Both the position numbers and the translations under genes were made by a program. A stretch of 64,000 bases of DNA from DATAAP01 sp041690495. Lineage in GTDB: Bacteria; Pseudomonadota; Alphaproteobacteria; CACIAM-22H2. The notes under the pieces were generated by a model, which was not told where the DNA came from, made no database searches, and saw only the letters and a list, made by a program, of their open reading frames with translations. The stretch spans positions 1 through 64,000 of the forward strand of contig JAWLHE010000009.1 in NCBI GenBank assembly GCA_041690495.1, in the 5' to 3' direction. Below, piece by piece: positions 8,819 through 16,807 of the stretch. Position 1 is the stretch's first letter. Every line of letters begins with the position of its first letter.

Positions 8819-9142
8819 TCACTTCCAGTGCGCCGCGATCTCGCGCGCGACCGTATCGATCTCGGTCTCGCTATAGCCCTTCGAAATGCGCGGCATCACG
8901 GTGCCCGGTCGCATTCCGCTGCGGAATCCGCGCAGCGTCTCTGCGATCGATTCGGCCGTACGCCCGTAAATCGACGGGATCGGACCGGGGCTGTGGCCGC
9001 GCGGTCCGTGGCAGCCGGAGCATGAGACGGTCAGCAGTTGCGGATCGGCACTCTGCGCATAAGCAGGCAACGGCGCGCCGATAGTCAGCCAGAATCCCCC
9101 GGCCAGCACGGCCGGTGCCATGACACGGAAAACAGCCTTCAT
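8819..9142 (-). CDS. fccA: Small c-type cytochrome, partner of the FccB-like flavoprotein
   Basis: Monohaem class I cytochrome c of 107 residues, exported by a Sec signal (MKAVFRVMAPAVLAGG followed by AYAQ at the cleavage site). It carries one haem-attachment motif, CSGCH, followed by GPRGHSPGPIPS, and a likely distal Met ligand in TVMPRISKG. It is the first gene of a two-gene minus-strand operon with the flavoprotein, so it probably accepts electrons from the flavin and feeds them to the respiratory chain. Some FccA subunits are dihaem; this one is the short single-haem type, as in SoxE/SoxF-like pairs. Confidence 0.87.
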   Translation of the reverse strand: MKAVFRVMAPAVLAGGFWLTIGAPLPAYAQSADPQLLTVSCSGCHGPRGHSPGPIPSIYGRTAESIAETLRGFRSGMRPGTVMPRISKGYSETEIDTVAREIAAHWK

Positions 9143-9519
9143 CGGGACCTCTCTTCTTCCCTGCACATCTATTCCGATTGTCCCATCTTGCGCGGCAATG
9201 GCTGGCAAATTCTGTGCGGTCCGGCTGTAAAGGACAAGCTACGAAAAGTACGCAAAGAGCGCCGGCAGAAGCGCATCTGCCGTAAAGATGCGATGGAGCT
9301 GCACGGCCGGTTGCTTGGCGGTTCGTCATCGATCCCACGACGACCCGGCAGCTTCATCGCCAGTCGCGGCGTTGCACGATCACGCAATCCGTCGATTTCA
9401 GCCTGCGAACATCCTGAATCCATTGAGAATCTTGGTGCCTATACGGACCGGATGCGGCCATCTGGCACCGCGGCGCCGGGTGGCGTATCATCCCACCACC
9501 GGGCCGACGGAGGGTGAGA
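9143..9519. other. Divergent intergenic region, no gene seen
   Basis: This 377-base stretch separates the minus-strand cytochrome gene from the plus-strand mscL gene and should contain promoters for both. I saw no reading frame with family similarity and no convincing promoter pair. The purine-rich segment GGAGGGTGAG at its right end is the mscL ribosome binding site. Confidence 0.5.
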
Positions 9520-9945
9520 ATGGCGGTGCTTGAGGAATTCAGGAAATTCGCGCTGCGCGGCAACGTTATCGATCTTGCCGTCGGCATCATCATCGGTGCC
9601 GCCTTCACCTCGATCGTCAATTCCCTGGTCAACGATATCCTGATGCCGCCGCTGGGCCTGCTGATCGGCGGTATCGACTTCTCCGACTTCTTCATCACGC
9701 TCAAGGGCGAAGGCGGCTATGCGACGCTCGAGCAGGCCAAGGCGGCGGGCGCCGTCACGATCAACTACGGACTGTTCATCAACGCGATCATCAGGTTCGT
9801 GATCGTCGCCTTCGCAATCTTCATCCTGGTCAAGCAGATCAACCGCCTACAGCGCCAGGAGGCGGAGAAGCCGGCGCCTTCGGTGCCGCCGACGCGCCAG
9901 GAAGTGTTGCTGACCGAGATCCGCGACGCGCTGCGCGCGCGCTGA
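9520..9945 (+). CDS. mscL: Large-conductance mechanosensitive channel
   Basis: Inner-membrane channel that opens under membrane tension to release solutes during osmotic downshock. The 141-residue product has the highly conserved N-terminal helix (EEFRKFALRGNVIDLAVG), the first pore-lining transmembrane segment with GIIIGAAFTSIVNSLV, the periplasmic loop, and a second transmembrane segment (INAIIRFVIVAFAIFILVK) followed by a charged C-terminal helix. Length matches the family. I chose the ATG after GGAGGGTGAG; an in-frame GTG lies two codons earlier. It is a single gene, with a separate small gene 28 bases downstream. Confidence 0.96.
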   Translation: MAVLEEFRKFALRGNVIDLAVGIIIGAAFTSIVNSLVNDILMPPLGLLIGGIDFSDFFITLKGEGGYATLEQAKAAGAVTINYGLFINAIIRFVIVAFAIFILVKQINRLQRQEAEKPAPSVPPTRQEVLLTEIRDALRAR

Positions 9946-9973
9946 TCGTCGACCGATTCCCATCCGACATAGA

Positions 9974-10408
9974 ATGACGGACCCCGAAGGTAATCGTGGT
10001 GCGGTGCAACCGGTCGGCGCGCAGGTGATACGGCCTGGCGAGGCTCTCCGGCCGCCGGGCGCCAAGAGCCCCGCGGAATGGACCTACGAGCGGCTGGTCA
10101 AATACGTCCTCCAGTTCGAGGCGCAGCTCGACCAGGACCATGAGCTTGGAGGCCGGCTGGTCTCGTTCGGTCCGCAGGTGCAGTTCCACATTCTCGATCT
10201 CGGCTACTGGAATCCCGACATCATCACCTTCGACGGGCTCGACCAGAACGGCAACCGTGTGCGACTGATCCAGCACGTGTCGCAGCTGAACGTGCTGCTG
10301 GTTGCGATGCAAAAGCGCAAGCCCGATGCGCCGGCGCGCCGGATCGGGTTCGACCTCGAATCCGGACGCGCGCAGGCGGTACATTCCGACCGGAAAACCG
10401 GCCCATGA
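9974..10408 (+). CDS. Conserved protein of unknown function, resembling DUF6173
   Basis: A 144-residue soluble protein without signal peptide or membrane segment. The central block reads like a conserved domain (FHILDLGYWNPDIITFDG, then LIQHVSQLNVLL) and, from memory, resembles the DUF6173 family found in alphaproteobacteria; I could not verify this. The N-terminus is Pro/Gly-rich and probably disordered. Its stop overlaps the start of the next gene, an exported hydrolase, as ATGA, so the two are translationally coupled. No biochemical function can be assigned. Confidence 0.75.
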   Translation: MTDPEGNRGAVQPVGAQVIRPGEALRPPGAKSPAEWTYERLVKYVLQFEAQLDQDHELGGRLVSFGPQVQFHILDLGYWNPDIITFDGLDQNGNRVRLIQHVSQLNVLLVAMQKRKPDAPARRIGFDLESGRAQAVHSDRKTGP

Positions 10409-11295
10409 TCCGCCTGTTCTTCGTCGCGCTGGCGTGGCTCGCTGCGCAGTCGGATCTGCGTGCGGAGGAGGTGCGGACGCGGCATCGCGGGATAGCGATC
10501 AATGCCAATCTCGAGGTCGCGGGCGGCAAGGGCATAGAGGGCGGCGTGGTGGTGATCGTGCACGGGCTGCTTGCGCACAACCGGATGGAGCTGATCGCGG
10601 CGCTGCAGCAGCTTCTGCAGGAGCGCGGTATCTCGACGCTCGCCATCAATCTCAGCCTCGGCATCGACGACCGGCACGGCTTCTTCGATTGCGGCCGCCT
10701 TCATGCGCATCGGCCGGTCGACGCGCTTGACGAGATCGATGCGTGGATCGGCTGGCTCAAGGCGCATGGCGCGACCGATATCGCGCTGCTCGGCCACAGC
10801 CAGGGCGGCGCGCAGGTGGCGCGCTATGCCGCCGAGCGCCAGGATCCGTCGGTCGGGGCGGTGATCCTGCTCGCGCCTGCGACCTTCGATTCCGACCGGG
10901 TCGCCGCAAACTACAGGCAGCGTCACGGCGCCGAACTCGGACCTGTCCTCGCGCGCGCCGAGGAGCTGCTCCGCACGGGCCGCGGCGAGACGCGCATGGA
11001 CGGGATCGGCTTCCTGTCCTGCGACAATGCGACCGCGACCGCCGCTTCCGTTGCCGGCTGGTACGCACCGTCGCCGCTGCGGCATACGCCGGCGCTGTTG
11101 CCGCGCATCGCGCAGCGTACTCTGGTCCTGATCGCCGGTGCCGATTCGGTCGTTCCCGACCTGGCCGGCGCGGTGCATCCCGGGGCGGGGCAGGGCGACC
11201 TGACCGTCCATACCGTCGACGGCGCCGATCATTTTTTCCTCGATCTCTATGCCGACGAGGCGGTGGACACCATCACCGCCTGGCTCGGGTGGTGA
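10405..11295 (+). CDS. Exported alpha/beta-hydrolase
   Basis: Probable periplasmic serine hydrolase (296 residues, N-terminal hydrophobic signal ending near LRAEE). The alpha/beta-hydrolase landmarks are in order: the oxyanion segment VIVHGLLAHN near residues 50-59, the nucleophile elbow GHSQGG with Ser132, an acidic residue in VLIAGADSVVPDL, and the catalytic His in GADHFF near the C-terminus. It resembles DUF3530-type hydrolases. Coupling to the preceding small gene through an ATGA overlap suggests a shared role, but the substrate is unknown. Confidence 0.83.
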   Translation: MIRLFFVALAWLAAQSDLRAEEVRTRHRGIAINANLEVAGGKGIEGGVVVIVHGLLAHNRMELIAALQQLLQERGISTLAINLSLGIDDRHGFFDCGRLHAHRPVDALDEIDAWIGWLKAHGATDIALLGHSQGGAQVARYAAERQDPSVGAVILLAPATFDSDRVAANYRQRHGAELGPVLARAEELLRTGRGETRMDGIGFLSCDNATATAASVAGWYAPSPLRHTPALLPRIAQRTLVLIAGADSVVPDLAGAVHPGAGQGDLTVHTVDGADHFFLDLYADEAVDTITAWLGW

Positions 11296-11317
11296 GGGAG
11301 CGGGCGTTACCGCGCTC

Positions 11318-11394
11318 CGCATGAAGCACTGCCGCGAAGCGGGTAAGCTATTGATAAAAACTGAATAATCTGGGCTGCTTCAGTGCTTCATGCG
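11318..11394. repeat. 14-base perfect inverted repeat with 49-base spacer
   Basis: The arms CGCATGAAGCACTG (11318-11331) and its exact complement (11381-11394) flank an AT-richer spacer, just after the hydrolase stop codon. The spacer itself contains a small CCGC-GAA-GCGG hairpin. It could fold as a long stem-loop in the hydrolase transcript and act in termination or mRNA stability, or it could be a protein-binding palindrome. No U-tract follows the second arm. Confidence 0.55.
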
Positions 11395-11450
11395 AGTCTG
11401 CAGTTGCGTCCGGTCCGTCCCGGTCCTAACACGCCACCCAGTTGCTCGCC

Positions 11451-11489
11451 GAAAAAAAGACGCCCGCCGATCTTCCGATCCGGCGGGCG
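11451..11489 (-). terminator. Intrinsic terminator of the proline/tyrosine-rich gene
   Basis: Read on the minus strand, a nine-base GC-rich stem (CGCCCGCCG paired with CGGCGGGCG, 11-base loop) is followed by a run of seven T residues interrupted only by CT. This is a classic Rho-independent terminator, placed about 60 bases after the stop of the minus-strand gene at 11549. Confidence 0.85.
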
Positions 11490-11548
11490 CATCTGTCCGG
11501 CCCGAATCCACCACGAATCCGGCCGGCGTGGAATACGGTTTAGGCGCC

Positions 11549-11842
11549 TCAGAACTTGAAGAAGAACGTGGCGGAACCCCGCGGCCGATAATGATGTGGC
11601 CGGTGATGGCCATAGGCCCGGTGACGCCCGTAATGGGGATGGCGCGGATAGGCGTAGACCGGCGCCGGCGCGTAATAATAAGCCGGCGGCGGACGATAGT
11701 AGCGCGGCGGCGGCACGACATAGCGCACCGGGGGCGGATAGGGTGCGTAATACGGGCGGTGATTGCGGTCATGGGCCTGGGCCGGCGTGCCGGTGACGGC
11801 GGCCGCGGCGAGCAGGAACAATCCAGCCAAGGCATATCGCAT
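11549..11842 (-). CDS. Small secreted proline/tyrosine/histidine-rich protein
   Basis: A 97-residue protein with a clear Sec signal peptide (RYALAGLFLLAAAAV, cleavage near AQAHD). The mature part is low-complexity, built of PPP, PYYAP, YYRPPP and HPHYGRHRAYGHHRP-type stretches, and ends in a hydrophobic FFFKF. Similar short proteins are common in alphaproteobacterial genomes as uncharacterised envelope proteins; the terminal aromatic residue resembles an outer-membrane targeting end, though the protein is too short to be a barrel. It has its own strong terminator, which supports real expression. His and Tyr richness might allow metal binding, but this is speculation. Confidence 0.72.
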   Translation of the reverse strand: MRYALAGLFLLAAAAVTGTPAQAHDRNHRPYYAPYPPPVRYVVPPPRYYRPPPAYYYAPAPVYAYPRHPHYGRHRAYGHHRPHHYRPRGSATFFFKF

Positions 11843-11973
11843 GGCGATCTCCCGTGTTGTCAGAGGGAGCAACGCGCGAGCGGGCCGATCTATGCCAGCC
11901 TTCCGCCGGATCTCACCGCTTGGCCGCCGAGGCTCGAACCGGAACCCGTGGACCCCCCATACAGGCGGAGGGG

Positions 11974-13077
11974 TTAGCCGCGCGCCATCAACGCCCTGAA
12001 GGCGCCGCTCAGCGTGCCTTCCTCGAGATATTTGAGGCCGTAGACGCAGCCGGCGACGATGGACAGCAAGGCGAGCAGCGAGCCGAAAGCGAGGGTCGAG
12101 ATGCCGGCGATGCCCTGGCCGATGGTGCATCCGAGTGCCATCACGCCGCCGCTGCCCATGAGGGCGCCGCCGCCGACGTGACGCAGCATGTCGTTCGACT
12201 CCGTGAAGGACTCGATGCGGAACGAGCGGGTCGCGACGGCCATCAGGAATGCGCCGGCGATGACGCCCCCGGCCGCGGCGATGCCGAAATTGATCCTCGC
12301 GCCGGTGAAGGTCATCAGATACATCAACCCCTCGCCGATCGGCGCCACGAAGGTGAAGGATGCGAGAGGAACGGGTTCAAAATCATCGGCGCCGACGACG
12401 CCGGTGATCAGCCAGCCCACGGGAATGAGGGTGCCGATGATCGCGCCGCCAGCGATGTCGCGCGGGGAAGCGCGGAAATCCGCATCCTTGAAGCAGTACC
12501 AGAGCAGCGCCAGCGCAGCGGCGGCACCCAGGAACCAGCGCGCGCCCGGAATCGCGCCGCCGTTCACGAGCGCAAGCATGTCAGGCATGCTCTGCGACTT
12601 CAGGCCGACGCTGCCGAGATCGACATTGGTGGTCTCTATGAAATTGACGCGGGCGAGGCCGACCAGTCCGCGCAAGGTCATGTAGGCGAAGATGCCGAGC
12701 ACGATGGCGACGACCAGCGATTTGAGATTGCCGGCGCCGAGCCGTACCAGGGTCTTGTGGCCGCAACCGCCGGTCAGGGTCATGCCGAAACCGAACATCA
12801 ATCCGCCGACGACGGCGCCGAGCCAGCCGAGATTCGGTGTGAGATAGATCGAGTTTCCGAGATCAATTAAGCCGGCATGGTGCAGCGCCTGACTGCCGAC
12901 CATGGCAACCGCGATGGCCAGAAGCCAGGCGCGAAAGCGGCGGTGGTCCTGGAAATTGACCATGTCCGAGATCGCACCCATCGTGCAGAAATTCGTGCGT
13001 TGGGCGGTCGCGCCGAAGAGGACGCCGGTGAGCAGGCCAAGGAGGCTGACGAGCGTATTCACCGGCAGTTCGGGCAT
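11974..13077 (-). CDS. YeeE/YedE family sulfur-compound transporter
   Basis: Polytopic inner-membrane protein of 367 residues with about nine hydrophobic segments. Family members such as TsuA import thiosulfate through a path of conserved cysteines, and the expected ones are present: NFCTMG near residue 31, the LTGGCGHK signature near residue 105, and GCTIGQG near residue 325. It is transcribed divergently from a TusA-like sulfurtransferase across 127 bases, the usual partner in these loci, which supports uptake of a reduced sulfur compound and transfer of the sulfur to TusA. The start is the ATG at 13077. Confidence 0.9.
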   Translation of the reverse strand: MPELPVNTLVSLLGLLTGVLFGATAQRTNFCTMGAISDMVNFQDHRRFRAWLLAIAVAMVGSQALHHAGLIDLGNSIYLTPNLGWLGAVVGGLMFGFGMTLTGGCGHKTLVRLGAGNLKSLVVAIVLGIFAYMTLRGLVGLARVNFIETTNVDLGSVGLKSQSMPDMLALVNGGAIPGARWFLGAAAALALLWYCFKDADFRASPRDIAGGAIIGTLIPVGWLITGVVGADDFEPVPLASFTFVAPIGEGLMYLMTFTGARINFGIAAAGGVIAGAFLMAVATRSFRIESFTESNDMLRHVGGGALMGSGGVMALGCTIGQGIAGISTLAFGSLLALLSIVAGCVYGLKYLEEGTLSGAFRALMARG

Positions 13078-13204
13078 GGAAAGAGGCTCTCGCGGCGCGA
13101 ATTCGGGGCCGCCACGTTACATTTTGGTCCGCCAATATAGCTTGCGACGCTGTACCGACAAGCTCTAGGGTCCGGCGCCGCGCTGCATGGGAGAAGCCAA
13201 GTCT

Positions 13205-13432
13205 ATGAGCACGACGATTCTCGACACCAAGGGTCTCAACTGTCCGCTGCCGATCCTGCGCGTCAAGAAGGCGATCAAGGACGTACCGGCCGGGGGCACG
13301 CTGCAGGTGCTGGCGACCGACCCGGGAGCGGTGAAGGATTTCGAGGCCTTCTGTCGCGCCACCGGCAACCAGCTCGTCGACTGGCGCGAAGAGGCCGGCG
13401 TGTTCACCTTCAATATCCGGAAGGCGTCCTGA
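13205..13432 (+). CDS. TusA-family sulfurtransferase
   Basis: Small cytoplasmic sulfur carrier, 75 residues, with the diagnostic CPxP motif (GLNCPLPILRVKKAI) in which the Cys receives a persulfide. The remaining beta-alpha-beta fold fits the family, with a second Cys near residue 51. The chosen ATG has GGGAGAAG a few bases upstream. It is divergent from the YeeE/YedE transporter gene and probably accepts its imported sulfur. It is more likely a transporter partner than the tRNA-thiolation TusA, given the context, but both roles are possible. Confidence 0.92.
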   Translation: MSTTILDTKGLNCPLPILRVKKAIKDVPAGGTLQVLATDPGAVKDFEAFCRATGNQLVDWREEAGVFTFNIRKAS

Positions 13433-13553
13433 CGCGAAACCGTTCCGAGGCGTCGCGCCGCCCGGGAGCCGCATTCCCGTCAAGCGGCCTCACTGCCGCC
13501 AAAATTGCGCTTTTCCCACCATGTGGCAGACTGGCCGCACCGGCGGAGGCGCT

Positions 13554-14081
13554 ATGACAGGAACCAGAATCAAGGCGGATGCCATCCGGGCGGATGCGAT
13601 GCGGCTTCAGGAGCTGTATCGCCGGCCCGGCTTCATGATCCGTCGCTGTCATCAGGTGGCGGTATCGGTCTTCGCAAATGAATGCCGCGAGGCCGACCTG
13701 ACCTCGACCCAATACGGCATCCTGTTCGTTCTGAGCCAGTACCCGGGCATCGACCAGATTTCGCTGGCGCGCCTGCTCTGCCTCGACCGGTCCACCACCG
13801 GCATGGTCGTGGCGAAGCTCGAGGAGCGTGACCTGCTGCGCCGCGCGACAGACGCCCAGGACAAGCGCAAACGGGTCTTGCGGCTCACGCCGGCGGCGGA
13901 AGAATTGCTGGTGCGCGTGCAGCCGGACGTGCGCCGCGCGCAGGAGAGGCTGCTGGCGCCGTTTACGGACTCGGAGCGGGAAACCCTGCTCGATCTCCTT
14001 GCCCGGCTGGTCGATGCGGATCAGCCGCAGGATTCGCGCGATCTGCAATCGCTCGCCGCGCTCGAAAAGACGGAGAGCTGA
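13554..14081 (+). CDS. MarR-family transcriptional regulator
   Basis: DNA-binding regulator of 175 residues. It has the winged-helix core: a dimerisation helix with RRCHQVAVSVFANEC, the helix-turn-helix ISLARLLCLDRSTTGMVVAKLEERDLL, and the wing RRATDAQDKRKRVLRLT with the conserved Asp-Arg pair. The start is fixed by GGAGG six bases upstream of the ATG. It stands alone on the plus strand about 120 bases after the TusA-like gene, so it could regulate that sulfur locus or itself; the ligand is unknown. Confidence 0.93.
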   Translation: MTGTRIKADAIRADAMRLQELYRRPGFMIRRCHQVAVSVFANECREADLTSTQYGILFVLSQYPGIDQISLARLLCLDRSTTGMVVAKLEERDLLRRATDAQDKRKRVLRLTPAAEELLVRVQPDVRRAQERLLAPFTDSERETLLDLLARLVDADQPQDSRDLQSLAALEKTES

Positions 14082-14330
14082 TCGGCCGACGCGGACGGAG
14101 CCCCGGGCGTGGAAGCGATTTGACAGACGCCGCGCAACCGATAGAGATCCAAACAACGTCCCCGCGACCCGACATCGACCGAAGTGGTGAAAGCATTTGG
14201 CGCGGTGCGGCGGCCTGCGCCGCGGTCGCAACCTGGCGGCCTTCATCGTCAGCATCGGACTGATCGGTTAGGAGCTCCTCCGCAGGCCCGGCAAGGCAAC
14301 ACCGGCGTCGCAGCCGCCGGACGCGAAGCG

Positions 14331-15005
14331 TCAGCCCGGCGGGACGCTGTCGCTGGTGACCAGCGAGGCGCGCAGCGCGGCGCGTTGCGCGAAGCGCCGC
14401 TGCTGTTGCTTATGGATGAACACGACGATGCAGATGATGGCCGAGAAAATGCCGAGCATCACGAGGCCGAAGGTGTGGGCGACGTCGCCGAGCACCGTCT
14501 CGAGCGCATGGCCGAATACATAGCCGATGCCGGTGAAGCTCAGCGACCAGATGAACGCGGCGATGAAATTGAGGGTCAGGAACCGGAGAGGCGACACGCC
14601 GCTCATGCCCATCGCGAAAGAGGCGAGATTGCGCACGCCGTAGATGAAGCGGAAGGAAAGGATGAACCACGTGCTGTAACGGCGTAGAAAATCCAGCGCG
14701 CTCTCGGCGCTCGGCCGCCATCTCGGGAAGCGGAGCAGCAAGTCCTGGCCCCAGCGCCGTCCGATCCAGAAATACAGCTGGTCGCCGCAAAAGCTGCCGA
14801 TCCATGCCGACAGGAACAACAGCCACCAGTCCAGGTAGCCCTGGTGTGCGAGAACACCGCCAAAGATTATAAAAGTTTCGCCTTCGAGAAAGGTCAAAAC
14901 GAAGACAATAGGATAGACATAGTCGCCGTATTCGGCGGCAAGCTGGGCCAGATCCACTTTCTTGTTTCCGCTCCCGGTTGTCTTTGCTGACCCGCCCCGG
15001 GCCAC
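14331..15005 (-). CDS. DedA/VTT-family membrane protein
   Basis: Inner-membrane protein of the DedA family (224 residues), related to proteins that flip or scramble polyprenyl and other phospholipids and support membrane energetics. Typical features include FVLTFLEGETFIIFGG near residue 35, a GDQLYFWIGRRWG segment, FRFIYGVRN with the conserved Arg residues, and several transmembrane helices ending in a basic C-terminus. The start is uncertain: the first in-frame codon is GTG at 15005, and another GTG at 14957 begins nearer the family-like sequence. Confidence 0.88.
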   Translation of the reverse strand: MARGGSAKTTGSGNKKVDLAQLAAEYGDYVYPIVFVLTFLEGETFIIFGGVLAHQGYLDWWLLFLSAWIGSFCGDQLYFWIGRRWGQDLLLRFPRWRPSAESALDFLRRYSTWFILSFRFIYGVRNLASFAMGMSGVSPLRFLTLNFIAAFIWSLSFTGIGYVFGHALETVLGDVAHTFGLVMLGIFSAIICIVVFIHKQQQRRFAQRAALRASLVTSDSVPPG

Positions 15006-15040
15006 CCCATTGGCACGACACTATCAACTGCCGGTCTTGA

Positions 15041-15063
15041 GAGCGACAGGATTCGAACCGGAG
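15041..15063 (-). other. tRNA 3'-end-like remnant
   Basis: On the minus strand these bases read like the T-arm and 3' acceptor strand of a tRNA, with GGTTCGAATCC followed by TGTCGCTC. No matching 5' acceptor, D-arm or anticodon arm is present upstream, where the alpha-glucosidase gene lies instead, and no CCA follows. The T-stem pairs poorly. It may be the scar left by recombination at a tRNA gene, or a chance match. Confidence 0.35.
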
Positions 15064-15064
15064 A

Positions 15065-16738
15065 TTACCCCGTCTTTATGGACAAATTCTTGCGGCCGTC
15101 GGCGGTGTCGGATCGGGACGCTGCGACCGGGAGTTCGCCGAAGAATACGCCCCAGCCCGGCATCCGCAGGACATTGCCGCCGAGCTCGGCGGGGAAGTCG
15201 TCCCTTGGAACCGGCACGAAAGACGGAAGCGCGCGGAGGGGCAGATCGGCCGGGGCCGAATCGAAGTTGAAGATGACGAGCAAGCGCTGCATCTCGCATT
15301 CGCGTTCGAACGCGAGGAACGGCGCAGGCACCGAAAGCAGTTTGATTTCGCCGTTCCTGAGGGCAGGCTGCTGCCTGCGCCAGTGGAGAAACCGTCGCCA
15401 GGCATTCAGCAGGGAGGCGGGATCGCGGATCTGACGATCCACGGCGCGGGCGCGATGATCGTCCGGGACCGGCAGCCACGGCTTTGCCGCGCTGGTGAAG
15501 CCTGCATGGCGCCCATCGGCCGCCCATGGCACGGGCGTGCGCGAGCCGTCGCGGCCGCGAAATTCCGGATAGAAGGTAATCCCGTAAGGGTCACGCAGAT
15601 CTTCGAAGCGCAGGTCCGCTTCCGGCAGACCGAGCTCCTCGCCCTGATACATGCATACGCTGCCGCGCAAGGTGAGCAGCAGCGCCATGAGGAAGCGAGA
15701 GAACTCGTCCGAGACCTGACCCGGATTCCAGCGGCTCGCGGCACGCTCGACGTCGTGATTGCTGAAAGTCCAGCAGATCCAGCCGTCGTCAGGCTGAAGC
15801 GCCTCGGCGATCGCGTTGATGAACAGCTCGCGCGAGAACGGCCGCTTCATGATGCCGAGCGTATAGGCCATGTGCAGCCGGCTTCCCTGCGCTCCGGTGT
15901 AGGCGCCGATGCGGTCAATGGCGCCATCCTCGCTCGAGACCTCGCCGAGCGTGGTGATGCCCGGGTAGTAACGGTCGATCAGCCGGCGCAGCAGCTCGGC
16001 GAGATCGACGACGCCGTCCTGCAACATGTCGTGAACGTGCCGCTGCAGGCGGAAGAGCCGTGGCGGAATTTCGCCGCCGGGCGGCGGCGCCGCCGGATTG
16101 TCGCGCAGCAGCGTGTCGTGCAGGAGGAAGTCGATGGCGTCGAGGCGGAAGCCGTCGACTCCGCGATTGAGCCAGAACCGTGCGATGCGTCCAAGCGCGG
16201 CGAGAACGCGCTCGTTGCGCAGATTGAGCTGCGGCTGGCTCGAGAGGAAATGATGGAGAAAGTACTGGCGGCGACGCGGCTCCCAGGTCCATGCGCTCCC
16301 GCCAAAGACCGAGAGCCAGTTGTTGGGCGGCGTGCCGTCGGGCCGCGGGTCGGCCCAGACGTACCAGTCGGAGAAGGCGCCTTCGCGATGGGTCCGGCTG
16401 GCGCGGAACCAGCGGTGCTCGTCCGAGGTGTGGCTCCACACCTGGTCGATGATCACCTTGAGCCCGAGCTCATGGGCGCGGGCGACCAACGCGTCGAAAT
16501 CGTCGAGTGTGCCGAACACCGGATCGACTGCGCGATGGTCGGCGACGTCGTAGCCGAAATCCTTCATCGGCGACGTGTAGAACGGGCAGATCCAGATCGC
16601 GTCGGCGCCGAGGCCGGCGATGTGCTCGAGCCGGGCGGTGATCCCCGGCAGATCGCCGATGCCGTCGCCGTTGCTGTCGAAGAAGCTGCGGGGATAGATC
16701 TGATAGATGACTGCGCCGCGCCACCACTCGTTGGTCAT
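15065..16738 (-). CDS. aglA: GH13 alpha-glucosidase (oligo-1,6-glucosidase/maltase type)
   Basis: Cytoplasmic glycoside hydrolase of 557 residues, the normal length for the GH13 alpha-glucosidase branch. It begins WWRGAVIYQIYPRSFFDSNGD, typical of this group, followed by the four conserved GH13 regions: DQVWSHTSDEH near residue 98, GFRLDAID with the nucleophile D200, LGEVSSE with the acid/base E266, and FSNHD with D329. No signal peptide is present, so it likely hydrolyses maltose, isomaltose or sucrose-like oligosaccharides inside the cell. No sugar transporter is adjacent. A trehalose-synthase-like activity cannot be excluded. Its stop codon abuts the tRNA-like remnant. Confidence 0.92.
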   Translation of the reverse strand: MTNEWWRGAVIYQIYPRSFFDSNGDGIGDLPGITARLEHIAGLGADAIWICPFYTSPMKDFGYDVADHRAVDPVFGTLDDFDALVARAHELGLKVIIDQVWSHTSDEHRWFRASRTHREGAFSDWYVWADPRPDGTPPNNWLSVFGGSAWTWEPRRRQYFLHHFLSSQPQLNLRNERVLAALGRIARFWLNRGVDGFRLDAIDFLLHDTLLRDNPAAPPPGGEIPPRLFRLQRHVHDMLQDGVVDLAELLRRLIDRYYPGITTLGEVSSEDGAIDRIGAYTGAQGSRLHMAYTLGIMKRPFSRELFINAIAEALQPDDGWICWTFSNHDVERAASRWNPGQVSDEFSRFLMALLLTLRGSVCMYQGEELGLPEADLRFEDLRDPYGITFYPEFRGRDGSRTPVPWAADGRHAGFTSAAKPWLPVPDDHRARAVDRQIRDPASLLNAWRRFLHWRRQQPALRNGEIKLLSVPAPFLAFERECEMQRLLVIFNFDSAPADLPLRALPSFVPVPRDDFPAELGGNVLRMPGWGVFFGELPVAASRSDTADGRKNLSIKTG

Positions 16739-16807
16739 ACGTCGAATCTCCGGCCGTCCGTACAGAGAGGATCGCCGCAGGCCGGTGAGGCGGGTGTTCG
16801 CGGCGGC

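Noticed and set aside
11870..11960. Possible tRNA on the minus strand, because of a GGTTCGAGCC-like T-arm
   Set aside because: No acceptor, D-arm or anticodon arm can be folded around it; it is only a short chance match downstream of the YeeE/YedE gene.
15065..16738. Trehalose synthase or secreted amylase for the GH13 gene
   Set aside because: No signal peptide, and the start (WWRGAVIYQIYPRSF) and length fit cytoplasmic alpha-glucosidases better; a fine assignment remains open.
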